Origin: Numida meleagris
Taxonomy: Eukaryota; Chordata; Aves; Galliformes; Numididae
Length of the DNA: 64,000 nt
Direction of reading: 5' to 3'
Assembly: GCF_002078875.1 (NCBI RefSeq)
Contig: NC_034420.1
Span: 4,339,814-4,403,813, forward strand
Of this stretch, positions 39,525-54,392 are shown in pieces. The first letter of the stretch is position 1. Every line of letters starts with the position of its first letter. Below the pieces are notes generated by a model. The model was not told the DNA's origin. It was given only the letters and a program-made list of their open reading frames with translations, and searched no databases. The position numbers and the translations under genes are program-made.

Positions 39525-42500
39525 TGGCAGATTAACTTGGAAACTATGCCCAGAGCTGAAATGCTGCTGGATCATTTGTCCTTACTGAATGAAAGCAGAT
39601 TTCTGCATTATATTATGCACTGCCTCTGATGCCACAGTTTTAAATATTGTTCTTTTCATCACTCTTCATCAATTATCCTACATTCCGAGGATTTTTAACT
39701 TGGTAAATATTCCTGCATGGTGAAAGTCAGTATTAGGAGAAAAGTCCTGAAAAGCCTGCTTATAAATGAAATTCTGATTTCAGCAAATTCATTCTTCAGA
39801 TAGCTACATTTCTGGAATAAATTATCATCTCTAATATCATTACCTGAATATAGCAAAACCTGTACTGTAAAGGGTCTTGGCACTGAATGATGATAGGCAT
39901 CAGAGGTTTAATGTTTAATTACCGAGCAGAGTTTTCTGGAGAGCTAGGTGCTAATATCATTCATTCACTGCTGCTGTTGGCTCTGTGGCAGAATGTTGTG
40001 ATCGTTACGAACTGTCAAGGAGAAGTGATTCATAAACTTTGCTGTGTGCTACTCAAACACACAGCTGGTGGGAATATAGAAATGGACAGCTATTTATGGC
40101 AGTAAATCCCAAAGAGAAATATCTGCCTTCAAATAGATATGAAAAACAAAAAGGAAATCCAAATGAGAAGAGAAACAGATATTCCCATATATTGTGAAGC
40201 ATAAAACACATGACTTTTAATGGTATTTCCCTTAGACTTGCATGTTTTAGAGACTAAGGGTGATCTCCAGATCACAAGTGTTACTTGACTAACCCAAATA
40301 CCATGTTAACTAATGAAGGCATCCTCCCCGCTAAACAAAGAGAGGAACAAGTTGGGCTCGCCACCTTAATTTAACACCCCCTCAATGAAAACCAGGCAGC
40401 AAAGGGACAAAAGAACAGGGAGATCGAAGAATATTCAGATGAGTAATTTTTGGTGTGCCTTAAACAGAAGTGACACACAGTCCATCAAAGAACAGAAGAC
40501 AAAAGCATCCTCCCACTCATTCCAAGGACTGGTAATTCCAGTGACCCCTGGCAAAGGTTCCATGGGCAACAGTGGGTGTAGGTGACTGACTCAAAGTTAA
40601 CTATTATAATTTTTTCCCCAGTCTCTTTTTCTGTTCAAAGACATCGAGAAAGCTAAATAGAGTGACTTTAAAATCCACACATACACACCCACACATAATC
40701 AAGAACAAAATTTGTATCTGAGCATTATTTTTAATTTGCCCCCCAAATGCTACCAATACAGAATACAAGGTGGCAGCAGTGCTGCCAGCATCTCTGAAGG
40801 CACTGCATCTGCCAGGGCTGACGCTCCCCACCAAAGCCACCTTCCTGCAAATACAAGTTCTTAGCACCACAACCGATAACACTCACTTCTGAAAACGATT
40901 TTGAAAGGCAAGAACGTGCAAGTTGCATTTCTAGATATATTGAGCAGTACTAAGAACAAATGCTTGCGTGGTTGTAATGACAGGTCCAATTTCTATATTA
41001 CATACGGTCTATTTTTAAAAATCTACACTTCTGAATATTTACATGCTTATTTGTATGCATGAGTAGTTGCACGGATGTTTGAGAGAGAAGTAGAAAAGAA
41101 AGAAATCCTGTTTTTTCATATGGGAGCCTACATACAGATTAATTTCTGAAAACCTAAAGCTTGACTTCGGATATTGAATACATACTTACATTTGCCTGTC
41201 AGAGTTCGGTTCTCTAAACTCATCTGTTTCAATCTAGTTAATGAAATAACTTTTTCTATGACAAATAACAGAGAAATTAAACCACACAATTAACAGTACG
41301 CATGAAATAATGAATCAGTGCAAGTCTTGCCGAACACAGAGCTTAACGTTGTTTGGAAAAGGAAAAGAACAGATACATCAGGTGATCTTTAAAAATGAAG
41401 CAGAGCCTTAAGTTGCACAGAAAGGGTGATGGCAGCTGTTGGCAGAGGGCCTTGACTCTGACATTGCTGCAGTAAGTTTGAGCTGTTTGCTAAGGCTCAA
41501 AATAACTAGGAGAAAGAAGACTAAGAGGAAGCGAGGATAAAATCACAATCAATTCCCTGGCCATCTCTGCTGAGGAACTCTGGATAGCTACCAAACTGCT
41601 CCCTCTCCTGCACCTCTCTTGGTTACAGCTTGTGCAGCCACATGGGAACCTGGTGCTGGGAGCTCTCAGCTTGCCAAATGAGCACTACTTTTCCCAGGGG
41701 GTAAGGCTGGTTATCATACCCACTCCGTGGGTCAGCGCTTTCTCAGGAGCACTGGAGATGATGCAGGGTGGGGATGGCGATGGGAGCGAGCAGCCCACGG
41801 GCAGCAGCACACTGCCACCACCTGCCCACAGCCGGGCAGAAGGAGCAGGAAGGCCTCGAACAGCGTGGAGGTGTAACACACAGAGCGGAGAGCGTGCAGA
41901 ACTAACGGCATGTGTCATCGTTGTTCTTTCTCTACCGAACGTTATTTACAAAAGAGCCTTGCCTTTAAATAAATCATTAACAAGAAGAGTTTTCTGCAGC
42001 TCTCCAGATAACATTCTAGGTCATCTTAATCTAATCGTACTTTTACAGAGGGGAAAAAAAGAAAAGATACGTATATCCTAAAAAATATGATGGTGAATGC
42101 ATTTATGGTGGCTAAATTTATTTAAACAAAAATTTGCCATTGTCAGACATTGGGTAAATTAAAAATCATCAGAGTTAAAGTGAAAACAAAACGTGTCATT
42201 TCGTAAATCACACTTGAAAAATTAACACCAAGTGTTTTTTTTCCCTAAGAGCTGATTCTATGAAAACACGTTGTACCAGCTGATCTGATGTACGACCTCA
42301 ATTCCTTTCAACGCTAAAATTTGTTAGAAATCTGTAATAACAGCCAACAGCGATACAACAAAGCTTCAATGGCTCCAGTAATTTAGGACCCAACAACACA
42401 AATGCTTCTTAAAACTGCATCCACTATAATACTTAAACTGATGTTGCTTGTCTGTATATTCGGTTGGATCCAGCTTATTCCAAAATACATCTCAGTACTT

Positions 42501-43179
42501 TTCTGACAGCAAAACCAGATGTTAGTTTCTAATTGCAAAATGTTATCAAAAAAACCCACGTGGAAGTATCTTCAATGTTTCTTATGGAAATGCTGACCTT
42601 ATAAAAATGAGTACTGCTTTTTACGGCTTGGAGCCTACCCCCTGCTGTATGGGTACAGGAACGTTCTATTGTTCATATGCTTCAGACAACTGATTATAAT
42701 CAGCGTGTGAACTTTCATGCTCTGTGTGAAAGTATGCGGTCGTTTTGTGAAGAAAATACACAAACTACATAATTTTAGAGAACGTAGTTATGATTTGTAA
42801 TGAACCTTGGTTTAAGTGCTTTGTAATCGCGTTTCTGTGCATCTTTTTGCAGAAATTTCTTACAACAGTGTTAAATCTGAACAATGCAGCATGATTGACT
42901 GGTTCAAAAAAACCAACAACCCTCAAACTTACCCACTGCTGTCTCCCAGGAAATTGTGAAAATGTGACAGATTCTGCAAGAAACCTGGGACGTGTACACA
43001 TTAGAAATTCTCTCCTGCAGGGTTAGCAGGTGTGGGCTATGTCAAATAAATTTATTGCAGTCTGTGCTAATAGTGAAAATTATAGAAAACCTAGATGAAA
43101 GTGCTCTGCATCTAGCTAATTTGAAGCTACCTTACGAGACAATAACAAGCTTCTAACAGTTTTTTCCTTTTTTTAAATA

Positions 43180-43410
43180 CACTAATTATGCTTAATGTTC
43201 CCTGTCGCATTAGCTTTCATGGTAATTATATTTCAAAACTTTTGCAATTAGGGTACAGTTAATATTGTGGAATATTGCAATTATTTTTCATTGTGACACC
43301 TCTATTGAAAATTGGTGGCATAATGATCACATTGTTCAACTAAATCAGAACTGTAGAAATATGGCAAATGAACCAATTACACATTATTATTTCTAATTAC
43401 AGATAATGCC
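43180..43410. promoter_or_regulatory. Candidate conserved noncoding element rich in homeodomain cores
   Basis: Within about 230 bases there are six AATTA cores (near 43184, 43222, 43246, 43279, 43375 and 43395). The stretch is AT-rich but not low in complexity, and has no repeat or open frame. Large introns of neuronal adhesion genes often hold enhancers of this type, but function here is inference from composition alone. Confidence 0.3.
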
Positions 43411-46059
43411 CTTTTTCTTTCGTCCAGAAGAATTTTTCAGATACCCAGGCTCTTCCTAGTTTTAAAAAAAGTCTACCTGATTCCTCCACCTTCATTTTTT
43501 TTTAAACGTTTACCAGTACGTACATGTCCAGTAAGTATACAGGTGCTGCACATTATATATCTATAGCATTCGCGAATGGGGCATGCATGTATCAATAAAT
43601 AGAGAGACAATTTACAGTTGATATATAGGCTGAGTCAATTCTGGCTGTAAATGTAAACACCACTGAGTTGTATGTGGCATGTGTGAGGCCTCTACCCACT
43701 GATTAATCCTTAGAGGTAACCATAAATCCATCACAAACACACTCTATGGCTTTTCTAATTCAGTCCCACATTGCCCTATACTGCGTTTCGTTATATCTGC
43801 TCAACATTCCTCCTTAACAGACTCAAGATCTCTGACTCTCCTTAAGCCTTTAGCTCTCCTCTTCATCATTAAACCTAAACATCAAGCCCCCAAATGTACA
43901 ACCCCTATTCCATGTATATGAATGCCGAATATGCCAAAGCACGATGGCAACAGCAGATTTTTCCAAGAACTGATGCACATAATTGTTAAGCTTTGGTGTT
44001 CGCTCCTGGGTTTTGCAGAACCTAGTTGTAATTAACTCATTCTATAATCTGCTAAAGACGGAACAACATCACACAGAAATTCGCTATGAGAAACACCACA
44101 GAGGAGTCAGAAAGAACCAGCCAGGTAATAGGAGGCATTTTCAATGCATTAGCAATTCTGAGCATAATTATCATTTACCAACATTTACATTCTTCGTATG
44201 GAATTTTAATCAAAGCTTGCTTAATTAAGTTTTCATTTAAATGACAATAAATCAATGACAAATAAATCAACAATTAAGTCAATGACTTCAAACAGAGAAG
44301 ACTTTCCCCAAAAACACTGGCTTGCCAAACACCGCCATCTGTACACTTCCCAGCACCAGCTAATGAGTTTCAAAGTCAGATTACCAAAGCGTACGGTGTC
44401 ATTTCCAGCCCGACTCAGGCAATGGCAATGGAACATGTACTGGACGCCACGCCAATCCTGGCATGAAGTTCTGGAAACCAGTTTACACGACCCCTTGTTC
44501 TCCTCAACACAGAACGGTGTAAGATTAAAGCAGAACCACTCCAAAGATCATTTCGGGCAAAATCTGAAAATTGCAAATCTCAGCTTATTCAATATTGTGG
44601 AGTAAGGGTTTTAAGAGTAATGCCTATTCTTAGTAACCTGAACAATGGGCACGCTGTCAGAATGAACAGTGACTCTGACTCCGCTGACCCTCTGAAAACC
44701 TATTTGTGATTAAATGAGAAATACGACACAGAAAATAACCTTTAAGAATGCTTTGAATCCTGTCGCTACCCACGTCTCAATTATCACCCACCTCCCCATC
44801 AGTTCTTAGCATGTATTAATCGATTGTTTTTAAAGTTTGTGTGACTTAATGTACCGGACATAGTACTTGTCATGCAAAAATTTGTTTCTATTAACTCTGA
44901 AGTACAGTCTCCAACATCCGCTTAACAAAAATAGAGAACAACCAAATCAAGCAGCAGAACATGCTCCTACCACTACAGATAACTCCACTAATGCAAGAAT
45001 ATATGGGAGGGAAAAGGCAACCCATGGTAGTTATGTGCACGTACGTATGCATATTCAATATGAAAATCACATACAAATTCTCAGGTCTGCAGGCAGAATA
45101 CAGGTAAAAACCAAATATATCTAGCAATATCAGTTTGTATTAAGTAATATCTGCTGAAATATTAATAGCAAAGTATTATTTCTGAAATATTTTAATGATG
45201 AGGTTATAAATAAAAGGGTTGGTAGTTTAAAAACAGAGATTGAATTATTCTCCACAAGAAAAAAAATACTGTGTTAAAAAAAGACATATATATTTTAAAT
45301 CAATGACTACATCTAAAAGCAGTGCTACAAAATCCACCGTATTCAAGATTAAATTTTTTAAAGATTTCCCAAACAGACTGTCAGGTGGAAATTCAAGTGA
45401 GAACATTCTAACACAACAACCATTCTGGGTGACACCCTTAATTGTTTTTTTTTTTTCTTTTTTATGTTGTTGCTTTCCATGGAACAATTTTGTCCAATTC
45501 TTTTAAAATTTTCTATCTATCTCATTACGGACAAAAGTTTTAAGGTGATGATGATGATCACCATAAAAGCAGGAGCTGTAACATTTTGAAGATTTTTGAA
45601 ATAAATATGATACTTACATTTACTGATTTAACAGCTAGCCTAACCCCTGCACGTGTATCATGCATATTGGATCAATTTACTGGAGCAGTGAAGCATGTAA
45701 GCATAAATGTTAATTACGCTCTTCTTCATAATGACCATTTTTTCCATTGGACAGTGAAGCAAATTTTACTGGCAGCTGTCAGCATATTGCATTAAGGAAT
45801 GGAATATTCTTACATGGATATACACATGCAGGATATAAAATGCACGCTCTGTCGTATGACACACTGGGTAAGGTAATATTTGAGCACAGTGATGAACATC
45901 CACAGGGCATGAGTAGATTTCTCTTGTGTATTTCATTACTTTTGCAAAAGGAACTTCCATTTTCCAAGTTCAGTTGCAAATCTGCTGCCATTTGAATTTG
46001 CTTCATTACACAACCATTTTTTTTTTTAAATCAGATATGCCTTGTGTTTGTACATTGAC

Positions 46060-46215
46060 ATGAAATTTTCTTTCCTGTAATCTTTAACATGTATTTTTAA
46101 ATCTATGCAAATTACTGATTAATTGATTAGCCCAATATTGCCTGTGGGAGGCACAACAATTCTCTGTGATGACAAAAGCAGAGCTTTTTATGTTGCTCTG
46201 ATCATACCACTCACT
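46060..46215. promoter_or_regulatory. Candidate enhancer with POU octamer and paired-type homeodomain site
   Basis: A perfect octamer ATGCAAAT lies at 46105-46112. Seven bases on is the palindromic TAATTGATTA (46120-46129), the P2-type dimer site for paired-class homeodomains. Close pairing of these motifs is seen in neural enhancers bound by POU and homeodomain factors. No expression or conservation evidence is available here. Confidence 0.35.
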
Positions 46216-48240
46216 TTCTTGGAACTCTTCCAGTTCTCAGGAAAGCCACATAACTTCATTACCAAAAAATAGCAACAGGATTATATTTCTTCTACTTGTC
46301 ACATCTTTGGGAAGATTCAATTATTTTTTTTTTCAGTAATTTTGTTTTCATCAATATAAAACTTTAAATATCTCACAAAAAGGATTCAACGGAGAAAGAG
46401 AAGTGTAGGAACTTCAAGTTTGATTCTAAATCCAAAAAATTCTTCTAAGTTCCACCTCTATGTCTTGTAGCTTCTCTGGCCTTTCTGGATCTATCTATCT
46501 CTTCTCCTTCCAGTACATTTCTTTCAGAATTATTTAGATTTTCTTAGGAAAATAGCGTAAGATGTTTTCAAAAGTGCAAATATAGGGAAGATTTTATTCC
46601 CAATAATGGCAACACCTGCCACGCTTCTCGAAGACTTTAGAAAAGAGGCCACCTAACCAAGAGGAACAAGACAAAGTCTAGCAGTAACTCAGGGAATTTT
46701 GTACTGGAGATCCTCGTTCTTTTGGAGGAACCTGAGCTGCATCTGCTTGACTACATATACAATGTTTGAAGTGGACAGCCACAGAATTATTATGATGATT
46801 TTATAATTCCATTATTGTCAGCTTATCTTTTTTTTTTTTTTAATCCCTCAAATTTTTAACATTTTCAGCTAAAGAACCATGGCATAAAAATGTATGCAAA
46901 AATTCTAAGGTTTACATCAAGATCGCATAATAACTGTCAGTATTCTGATTTGGATCACTCATAAAGTGTAAGTGGTTATAACACCCAAGTTAATTTTAAT
47001 GCTCCACATTGCTTAGCAATGAAAATAGAGCTCCACACATTCCTGTATTGGTTTACATGCTGTAATTGTAAAACAGATTGTCATACAGAAAAGTGCTAAA
47101 AGCAGCACTAAGACAGGAGTTAATCGCTCAAGTAAAATATAAGAATAAAATAAAAGTGAGAAAACAGTTTAATTACCTGAATTTTGATGAAAAAAGTACA
47201 AATGAGACTGCATCATGCAGGAATCATTAGAGTCTTTGACCATGGTCTACTAATACAGATTAATATTAATAAAATAAGCACCTGGGAAGAACAGCTAGAA
47301 AATACGTTATCTTTACTTTCATGAAAGCGATGGGAGCGGGCAGGTCTGTGCTACACCAGCTGTGATGTCTGAGCAGTGCCCAACGTTCTCCATTGCTGTG
47401 AATTTTACTCACGGGGATATTTAGCAACGTTCACCTATTGCTATGAAATTAACAACGTCTCAGATCTTCAACGTATTTCAAAACACAAACTGAAAATGGA
47501 AAACCTATCAAAACTTATAAACATAGAGATGCTTTCATACAGAGCTCAGCAGTGCCTGTAGGAACCCAGCTGTCCAACAAGGCAGGACTCCTGCTCTCAT
47601 GGCTAGGCTGCAACGGGGAATGACTCCTGCTTGTGACGTGTGCGCCATGCTTCCTTTGCGGGTGAAGATAATTTTATCCTAAAATAGGAGCAGAAACCTA
47701 GCAAGTGCTCCAACAGGAGGTGGGGGAAGATGCTGAGTCTGCTGCTGGGAAATATGGAGGAGCGGGTGGGTAAAACTATGCGAAGAAATGCTTTTGTTTT
47801 GCTTTTTTTCCCCCCTTTTTCCTCTTCTTTGATAACACTGTATTTGAACCAGGGGCTGAAATGATCCAATGTCACTACAGTATTCTCAAACTTTTCAGAT
47901 CCTTTCTTACAAAATAACCCGAGAGGATTTTCTGGAAATCCAAAATAATTAAACCACAGATTTTTTTTGTGCAAACTGAATGCAGTACCACCTAATGGTG
48001 GCATTGCTGTACATCTTTTTAATAGAAGTCAGCAGGCTAGGGCATTACTTCCTGCAAAGAACCAGCTGTGATATACTTGTTTGTTAATCAACTCAACCCA
48101 ACAGATTGGTTATTAAAAACAGTTCTAGATGAAGATTCCCAGAAAGATGACATTGTATTTAATGCATCTATTTAAATATCTTGGGAAAACAACAACAACA
48201 ACACAAAACTCCACAAAACCACCACCAATAAAACCCCCAC

Positions 48241-48282
48241 AAACAAAACAAAACAAAACAAAACAAAACAAAACAAAACAAA
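48241..48282. repeat. AAAAC pentanucleotide microsatellite
   Basis: About eight uninterrupted AAAAC units, preceded by an AAC trinucleotide run near 48188-48200 and a C/A-rich stretch between. The 70-codon and 91-codon frames over it come from the repeat. Confidence 0.95.
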
Positions 48283-51200
48283 TCCAGAAAGAACAAGCAT
48301 CAAACCAACTGAATTCTGAATCAAATCTCTCTATCATATAAAGAAAGTACTGTTCTCTAAGCCATCCTGTACTACCCTCAGATGAAAACACTGAAAGCAA
48401 ATGCTGTTGATCCAGAAGGTTCCACCAGCACTAATTGGCTCAAAGAAATTTAAATGCTAAACACCAAGAAGTAGCAAACTAAACTTTACTGAACAGTTCA
48501 AGTTCATGTCACCCAGAGGAGCTGGCAACACTGTTGGGATTCCGGGTCTCAGTGAGCAGTCCCTTTGCCTCCTCCAAACAAAACTGCCATCATAAGGAGC
48601 TGTGAAGCAGTACCAGTTGCTTTGTGACAGAGATTATTCATGGAAATTGTTAAAAAAAATGCAAGAAAACGACACAATGCATTTACTTTTCTGGCATGGT
48701 CTCAGAGGAATTCAAAGAGGGAGAATGTGGAATCTTTCCAACTGTCAACAAAGAAAAAGAAAATGAAAGAAAAAGATATTTAGAGGAAGTGGTGAGTGGT
48801 TGGAAATACAGGTGAAGAAGTAAGTTTTGTGTGCACCTGTGTGTTTCTGGATGACTATTTCTAATGATAGGTATTATACAACTATTCCCTATAAATGACT
48901 AGGAGGAAAGGGCTGTCCTGCCTGTGTGCATGTACTAGTGTTTAGTTGCCGACAGTACGCTTTTTAACTTTGGTTTCTAGCCAGCCTCTAGAGCCTTTTC
49001 CTCAGATTAGTTTTATAGGTACTATCCCTCTTCTGCCATACCAGTCAGCTCCCCGTTCACACACCTCGGTCTCCACAAACTCATCATGTCTGCAAATCAG
49101 TCTCAAATCATAAACTCAGTCTCTGAAATCCGTTCTTTTCTCCAAAGCAGTCTGGTTTTCTCTGCACCCTTTCTACCTGTCCCAATTCTCATTTTCACCA
49201 TAAATTGGGACTTGGCTTTGTAAATTCTGCTTTCAGGAACCAGGAACTCACACACTCATTTTACAACTTTTCACGTTTATTGGCCCCTATTATTGACAGA
49301 TTTGTATTGAGTGAAACAGTTATCTACCTGTTTGAGAGGAAACAGATAAACAAAATGCTTGAAGCCTGTGTTTTCCTAGGCAGATCATTTCACACTTCAC
49401 TACAGTGTGCATTAACTGTGGAGCTAGACTGCAGTTCAGTGTGCAAAATTCCCACTGATTCCAGTAGAAAAAATATTTTAAACTCTAAAATAATTAACTT
49501 AGACTGTAAATTATAGATTCAATTACTTCAGTGTGCAACACTAAAGTCCATTTTTTTTCTTTAGTTCTGCCCAAATCATGTGAACTAGCAGTCGAGACTT
49601 CTCTCTTTATTATATACATTTATATAAATTCTAGCCGTATGAAAACTTGCACAGTTTTCTGAAAAGAGACAGGAAGAAACGGGTTACTCTTCTACCTCCA
49701 TTACGCACCATTTGACTAACCTGCACTGGCTCTGGCTAAATACAGCTGGATTTACTCATTTTCAAATGACATACATGACAGAAATGACATGGATGAAATA
49801 CCCAAGGTTAAAGACACCATAGGCAAAGCATGTGGCAGCGCTAGGAGATTCACCTGACAATGAGTTCAGGATCTGTGACAAAATAAATACAACACAGTTG
49901 CTCTCCGCTCTTTTATCTCTGGAAATTTAATGAAAAACAGAAATTCATAGTCTTGTTAACAATGAAGTCAACTCAGTTCTTCAGAGGAAGGATTAAATTA
50001 CCATCACAAAAACTACTTCGCCTAGAAGCATCACCACCATATACCAACAACTGTCTCCTGGGTTTGGAGCTTTAAGACCAACAAAGGTGTTTCAAAACAT
50101 CAGTGCCCTAAGTCTTTTTCTTACAGAGTACTGTGGCAATACCAAACCTGTCTAATTGTACTAACAATGGAAGATTTAGGGCATGGCAGTTCACAGAAGG
50201 CAAGTCCTCCTCTGGTAGATTTGTGAGAAAACTACAGCGCGGGATAAGACTCCTGGCTTTTGGGATTTTGGTATGTGTAGAGTGCTATAACCACAAGTGT
50301 TCGTTACTGCTCCGAAATCAACAGATCATCAAGGACAAGGAGACCTCTCAAAACAACACAGATTCCATACTAAGTTTCAAAATCTCTTTCCTTTAGATTT
50401 ACTATGTTTTTTTCAGGTTCCAGGTATGTAAGATAAATCTCTGTAACATAAATATACCACCATGTTTCTGCTAGTGTGTGAGTACCTATTTATTTATCTC
50501 ACAAATTGTTAGACCTGACCTCTGTAAAAGGAGAGAAAAGCTCAATTACTGAAAATCACACTGCTACAGCCCTGTGATATTCAGCACAAATGCATTAAAC
50601 AGAAAGGAACAACAGTGAAGGAGTGGCATGCAAGGCAACATCTTGGTGGGGTGAGGCAGGGACCAAAGGAGATCGGAATGACAAACAGCACCCTACATAG
50701 CTTGAAAAGGTCACTGCAATAAAAACAACCCAGGGAACTGCGAGTGAGCGCAAGCATTGCTACAGACTGGAAGAAAACCCCAAACCCGAACAAATGGTAC
50801 ACAGAAATACAATTTCATTCATGTGTGAATGCCACAGATTGAAGGGTGGAAACATTTGGGGAGCTGGCAAAATGGAACAGGATTCCCCCATGCCATGATA
50901 TCAAGATATCTGAAAAAGCAAGCATTTACTCAGGCCAGTAGCCAAATCTTACATCAACTCTTCAGCTTTTCAGTGCAAGAATCTGGCAGAAAAATAAATG
51001 ACATACATTTGTAAAAGAAGCCAACATTCTTTGGTTGATCAATTTATTTGAGAAAAATAACCTCTCATCTGTACTTTCAGTATGGAATAAAAAGGAACTG
51101 GCCACATCAAGACTTACGCTGATCAAATTCCTTCTGTTCCTGAAGCTTCAGAGTTGTGTAAGCCAGCTGTACACAGGCACGATGCAAGCTAAGAGCATCC

Positions 51201-54070
51201 CCACAGAGAAGAACCAAGCTGGAATGCCACGCTCAGCTTTGAAGGTATCCCACCACATCAAAATCTCTGAATATTTACTTGGCCTCCCAAAATAAACCCC
51301 GTGGTGTGCACTTCCACCATGCTCCCTCTAAAAGGAAACGTTTCTAAATCTGTATCAAAATAAAGCAGCTGTTTAATGAAGGAACTACACACTCCCCACG
51401 TTTAAACTGTAACAGAGCCTGCAAAAGGTTGCTGCTGAAGTTGAGACTGTGGGAAAGACAAAATTTGGGTCTACAAAAGAAGATGCAATGATGCAGGCAA
51501 AAGAGTCCTTTTCACAGTATTGCTTAGTCTATTTAAGGAACTGGATTAAGAAATAACAGGAGAGCATACTGTGCTGGGGAGAGCTGCATTTTCAGTAGAG
51601 AGTTTCATCAAAGCTCTATCTACAAACTCTTTCAGGGCCACAGGGCAGTACAGCTGCTGCAGGTAAGCAGAGCCAATGACAAAGTTCAGATTTCTTTCCT
51701 TTTATGCAGAAGGGATACAAAAGACGTGCTTGTGAGAACTGCGAGGCAGAGCTAGGTGTGAATGGAAAAAAAAAGATAATAGAATAATTAATAAGCACTG
51801 AGCAGTTTTTCTCCAAGGATGTGCTGAGTTTTCCATCTCTTGCAGTCTTTAACATAAGATTGAGCGTCTTCTATAGGAAAAATAAAATCCTAATTTCTAT
51901 TGACTAAGTCATGCTTTATATTAAGATAAATTCAGTTTCTAAAGATGTTAGTAGCTGGCCAAGAAATGATACATATTTATAGATTTGTCTTATGTAAAGC
52001 TAGTATTTATAAGCACATTAAAAATGATTATTGTATAACTGTAAATCTATTCAAGTAACTCTATAACCAGGAATAATTATTTACTGCTAGAAAAATTCAC
52101 AATTTAAATAAAGCACACATAGCTAAAGCATATAGCTCTGCCTCACCAAAATGAGGAAATCCATAAATGGAATATTCACTCAGATGAAAAGTATCTATTT
52201 GCCTTTAAGATGCTCCCAACAGCATACACTTGGATTTAAAAGGAGAAAGGATGAATCGATTCAACTTCTCATTAGTACTAAAAAGAAACAACACAAAAGT
52301 AGCAACTCACACTAAAAGCAACCACAAAACTTACAGAACATCTTGTGTACAAACATTGCAAATAATTCTCAAAAAAAACACAGCTTAAACGTTGGGCTTT
52401 TGATTCTACAGTCTGATGTGCACATGGCTTACATGTGCTCGACTCATTACTTTGAATCAGCCACCAAACTGTGCAGGTGACAGTTAAAAACATGAAATGC
52501 TTTCTGAATGTTGCCTTTCCATTTAAACAGCTGCAGAAACCACTATGAAATTTGTTATAACTATGTTAATGCCGATGAGAGAGGAAGTGTAGTTTCAGAA
52601 GACTAAAACTGTATCAAAAGACAATGTTATTATAAAGCCAGATAATTTCCAATACAACGCAGCTTTCAGCAGGGAGTACTAACAAGAAGTGCTATAGGTT
52701 TGGTTTTTTCATACGCATAAAGGTAAAAATGCCCCACCCGAACACAAGCAACTGCTGGAATTACCATGGGGAATAGGGAGATGTGCAACTATAACACAGC
52801 ACAACCCTTCAGCTTTTAAGCAAGGCACCATGCCAAGGCACAATGGCATGGAACAAGAATAGTTAGTGTTTAAATTTCAAACGCATGACATTTATTGGTG
52901 ACCTCAGACTAGTTGCTATAGGACAACATAAGGTTTGGTAATGAGAAAAACCAAGGCCTGCCTGGCTGTAGTACCTGAATTGTTCCCCAGCCATTATGGG
53001 AGGTATCAGCGAAACCAGACCTTGGAAAGCTATTGCTGCCACTGCTTTTCTATGCTGCTGCTATTATAAGCCAGAGGCTGTCAGTTTTACACATTGACCA
53101 GCATTACACTAAAATGGAGTGAAAACAGCAAAGAACAATCTCTTTAGCTCTCAACACCATGATGGGGCCTAAGAACATAGGAACAATAGAATTAGAAACT
53201 GTTCTCAGTTCTATTATTTTTGTAGTACATTATCTTTCTTTTTATTACCTTACAACCTTCTGTTTGAGATTTGCTTGTCTGTTATGAATTCATAAACTAA
53301 TAAATACAATGTTTCTGCAACATCTAATAGCTAGAATCAAATCAGAATCAAGTTCTGGCTGAAGTTCAGACATCTGCTGGCATTGTCAACATATGCCACA
53401 TAGATTAGCAACAGCAATAATATCAGTAATAGTTGCAGCAACGTGGAGCTGATACTTCAGAGAAAGTACACCCTTCAGTTTCAATGTGAAAACACTGATC
53501 GTGCTACTCCTCCACCTCTAATTCCAGTGCATGGCTGCAAATCTGGACATAACGCTAAAGGAGTAAAACGGAACTAAAAGGAGTGGACATTAAGGATTCA
53601 GAGAATTAAAGTATTAAAACAAATTGAAAACAATAATGTGTGTGCATATATATAAAAATACATCTCAGGACCTTATGGCTAATGACAAACTCGGTTCAAA
53701 ACAACATGCACAGAAAGAGACTACTGCTTAAAACCTGAAAGCTAAGATCCATCCTTCACAGCATGAACACTGAGAACACAGCAGGTTTTAGCTTCTGTTC
53801 AATCTCATCTACTATAATAAGGAAATCTTTCTTGGTCTTTGTCACCTGCTGGAGCACTAAGGACAGAATTCTTGACCTTAGTTTTGCTTTCTTCTACCTC
53901 AGGGACAGCACACAAGAGCCACAGGTACTGAGTGGGAAAGACAGTCTATAGCACAGAGTTCTTAATAATAATGATGAACCAAACATAAATAATTTCCTCT
54001 TATTTTGTAAATAGAAATTAAAATGATAAATTTGCAACATTTTTTGGTAACTAACTCTTGCTGTAAAATG

Positions 54071-54392
54071 TCATAGAATCATAGAATGGCTTGGGTTGAA
54101 AAGGACCTCAAAGATCATCGAGTCTCAACCCCCCTGCCAAGTGCAGGGTCGCCAACCACTAGAGCAGGCTGCCCAGAGCCACGTCCAGTCTGGCCTTGAA
54201 TGCCTCCAGGGACGGGGCATCCACAACCTCCCTGGGCAACCTGTGCCAGTGCGTCACCACCCTCTGTGTGGAAAAACTTCCTCCTAATATCTAACCTAAA
54301 TCTCCCCTGTCTCAGCTTCAAACCATTCCCCCTTGTCCTATCGCTATCCACCCTCACAAACAATCGATCCCCCTCCTGTTTATACGCTCAAT
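54071..54392 (-). mobile_element. CR1 LINE fragment, 5'-truncated, minus orientation
   Basis: Begins on the plus strand with TCATAGAATCATAGAATGGC, the complement of the CR1 terminal repeat. It continues through landmarks of the CR1 3' region: TTGGGTTGAAAAGGACCTCA, GGTCGCCAACCACTAGAGCA, GGCTGCCCAGAGCCACGTCC, TCCAGGGACGGGGCATCCAC, AACTTCCTCCTAATATCTAA and CCATTCCCCCTTGTCCTATC. It fades out shortly before an A-run at about 54406. It is well preserved, so probably a fairly young copy. It lies in the same orientation as the TENM2 transcript. The overlapping ORFs are derived from the repeat. Confidence 0.95.

Noticed and set aside
41632..42081. 149-codon plus-strand frame
   Set aside because: A GC-richer patch with an antisense shadow frame and no similarity I can recognise.
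48125..48400. Minus-strand frame with repeated CFVLF text, considered as a membrane peptide
   Set aside because: It is the translation of the AAAAC microsatellite.
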